Assembly (NCBI RefSeq): GCF_004116405.1
Contig: NZ_SDIC01000006.1
Span: forward strand, 248,001 to 312,000
Source: Halegenticoccus tardaugens
GTDB taxonomy: Archaea; Halobacteriota; Halobacteria; Halobacteriales; Haloferacaceae
DNA: 64,000 bases
Direction: 5' to 3'
The notes beneath the pieces are model-generated. The model was not told where the DNA came from. It saw only the letters and a program-made list of their open reading frames with translations, and did not search any database. Position numbers and translations under genes: made by a program. Shown one piece after another: positions 63,541-64,000 of this stretch (within the stretch, counting starts at the first letter, position 1; each line of letters starts with the position of its first letter).

Positions 63541-64000
63541 ATGCCGCCGCGCCTCCGCGAGTTCTCGGTGCGGCTGAAACGTCCCCTCGGGACGGCGACG
63601 GGGGAGATCGCGGACCGCCGGGGATTCCTCGTCGGCGTCGAAATCGGCGGGCAGCGCGGCGTCGGCGAGGCGACGCCGCTTCCGGGATGGACGGAGTCGT
63701 TCGAGGCGTGCCGCGCGGCGCTCGACCGTCTCGACCATCTCGACCGCCTCGGTCACTTCGATCGCTCCGATAGCCTCGATCGCTTCGATAGCCTCGGCCG
63801 CCTCGGCCGCCTCGACCGCCTCGACCGCGCTCCGGCAGCGCGTCACGGCCTCTCTCTCGCGGTCCTCGACGCCGCGGCTCGCGCCGAGGGCGTCCCCCTC
63901 GCGTCGGTTCTGTCCGCAGACGATTCGGACGACGGCCCGGTGGGTGACCGGACGCCACCCACCTCGGTTCCGGTGAACGCGACCGTCGGCGACGGCTCGG
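63541..64000 (+). CDS. menC: o-succinylbenzoate synthase, N-terminal part (runs off window)
   Basis: Dehydrates SHCHC to o-succinylbenzoate. The first 153 codons are visible: MPPRLREFSVRLKRPLGTAT, then GFLVGVEIGGQRGVGEATPL (enolase-superfamily N-domain with GEATPLPGW), HGLSLAVLDAAARAEGVPLA and VPVNATVGDG, the start of the barrel. It begins one base after menA. Between residues 60 and 98 lies an L-D-R-like tripeptide repeat encoded by a 9-bp tandem repeat, in the place of the usual small variable helix. Confidence 0.88.
   Translation, partial: MPPRLREFSVRLKRPLGTATGEIADRRGFLVGVEIGGQRGVGEATPLPGWTESFEACRAALDRLDHLDRLGHFDRSDSLDRFDSLGRLGRLDRLDRAPAARHGLSLAVLDAAARAEGVPLASVLSADDSDDGPVGDRTPPTSVPVNATVGDGS
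63720..63831 (+). repeat. menC: degenerate 9-bp tandem repeat within menC
   Basis: About twelve units of the form CTCGACCGC, with variants such as TTCGATCGC, CTCGGCCGC and TCCGATAGC, encode L-D-R, F-D-R, L-G-R and S-D-S tripeptides in frame. The units are in the coding frame, so length changes would keep menC open. Confidence 0.8.

Noticed and set aside
1..64000. tRNA, rRNA, CRISPR arrays, transposases or integrase
   Set aside because: No T-loop-like GGTTC-A-A/G motifs in gaps, no regularly spaced repeats and no recombinase motifs were seen by eye; a tRNAscan or CRISPR search could still find something I missed.

Overview
The window is chromosomal DNA from an extremely halophilic archaeon (class Halobacteria, probably the Haloferacales). 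The evidence is the very high GC content, the strongly acidic proteomes of nearly every gene, archaeal TFB, AglB-type N-glycosylation genes, and several small protein families known only from haloarchaea. Many start codons sit 26-30 nt downstream of a TATA-like element with no Shine-Dalgarno sequence. That is the leaderless arrangement usual in haloarchaea, and I used it to choose between alternative starts. From memory, the order of the central part (agl genes, leu/ilv operon, fructose PTS, fba, gluconate dehydratase) matches a block of the Haloferax volcanii chromosome (about HVO_1488 to HVO_1531).

1-17.3 kb is a protein N-glycosylation and cell-surface glycan region. It holds a partial PadR regulator, a DUF368 membrane protein (candidate polyprenyl-phosphate flippase), the oligosaccharyltransferase AglB, a family 2 glycosyltransferase, four alkaline-phosphatase-superfamily (sulfatase-like) enzymes, a Wzx-type flippase, GT4 and GT2 glycosyltransferases, and AglJ, the first glycosyltransferase on dolichol phosphate. 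17.3-22.9 kb carries small haloarchaeal proteins, a CHAT-domain caspase-like protein convergent with a 44-residue membrane peptide, a beta-lactamase-fold-like protein, a VOC protein and a DUF5779 protein.

23.2-31.7 kb is the branched-chain amino acid operon: leuA (with an apparent frameshift near its start), a possible leader peptide, ilvB, ilvN, ilvC, a small unknown protein, leuC, leuD and leuB, mostly with overlapping stop and start codons. 31.8-38.5 kb is fructose uptake and breakdown: glpR-pfkB, then the PTS genes ptfC-ptfA-ptsH-ptsI-ptfB, facing fba. An identical 11-bp motif lies in front of glpR, ptfC and fba. Imported fructose becomes fructose 1-phosphate, PfkB makes the 1,6-bisphosphate and Fba cleaves it.

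38.6-55.3 kb is mixed housekeeping: MOSC protein, amidase, gluconate dehydratase, HAD hydrolase, rhodanese/metallo-beta-lactamase fusion, 2Fe-2S ferredoxin, universal stress protein, an Agl23-like membrane protein, TFB, a METTL5-like methyltransferase, a rhomboid protease, small regulators and a sulfite-oxidase-type molybdoprotein. 55.3-64 kb is menaquinone biosynthesis: menF, menD, two unknown membrane proteins, menB, (an inverted-repeat element and an MFS transporter on the other strand), menA and a truncated menC. I saw no tRNA, rRNA, CRISPR array, transposase or prophage.
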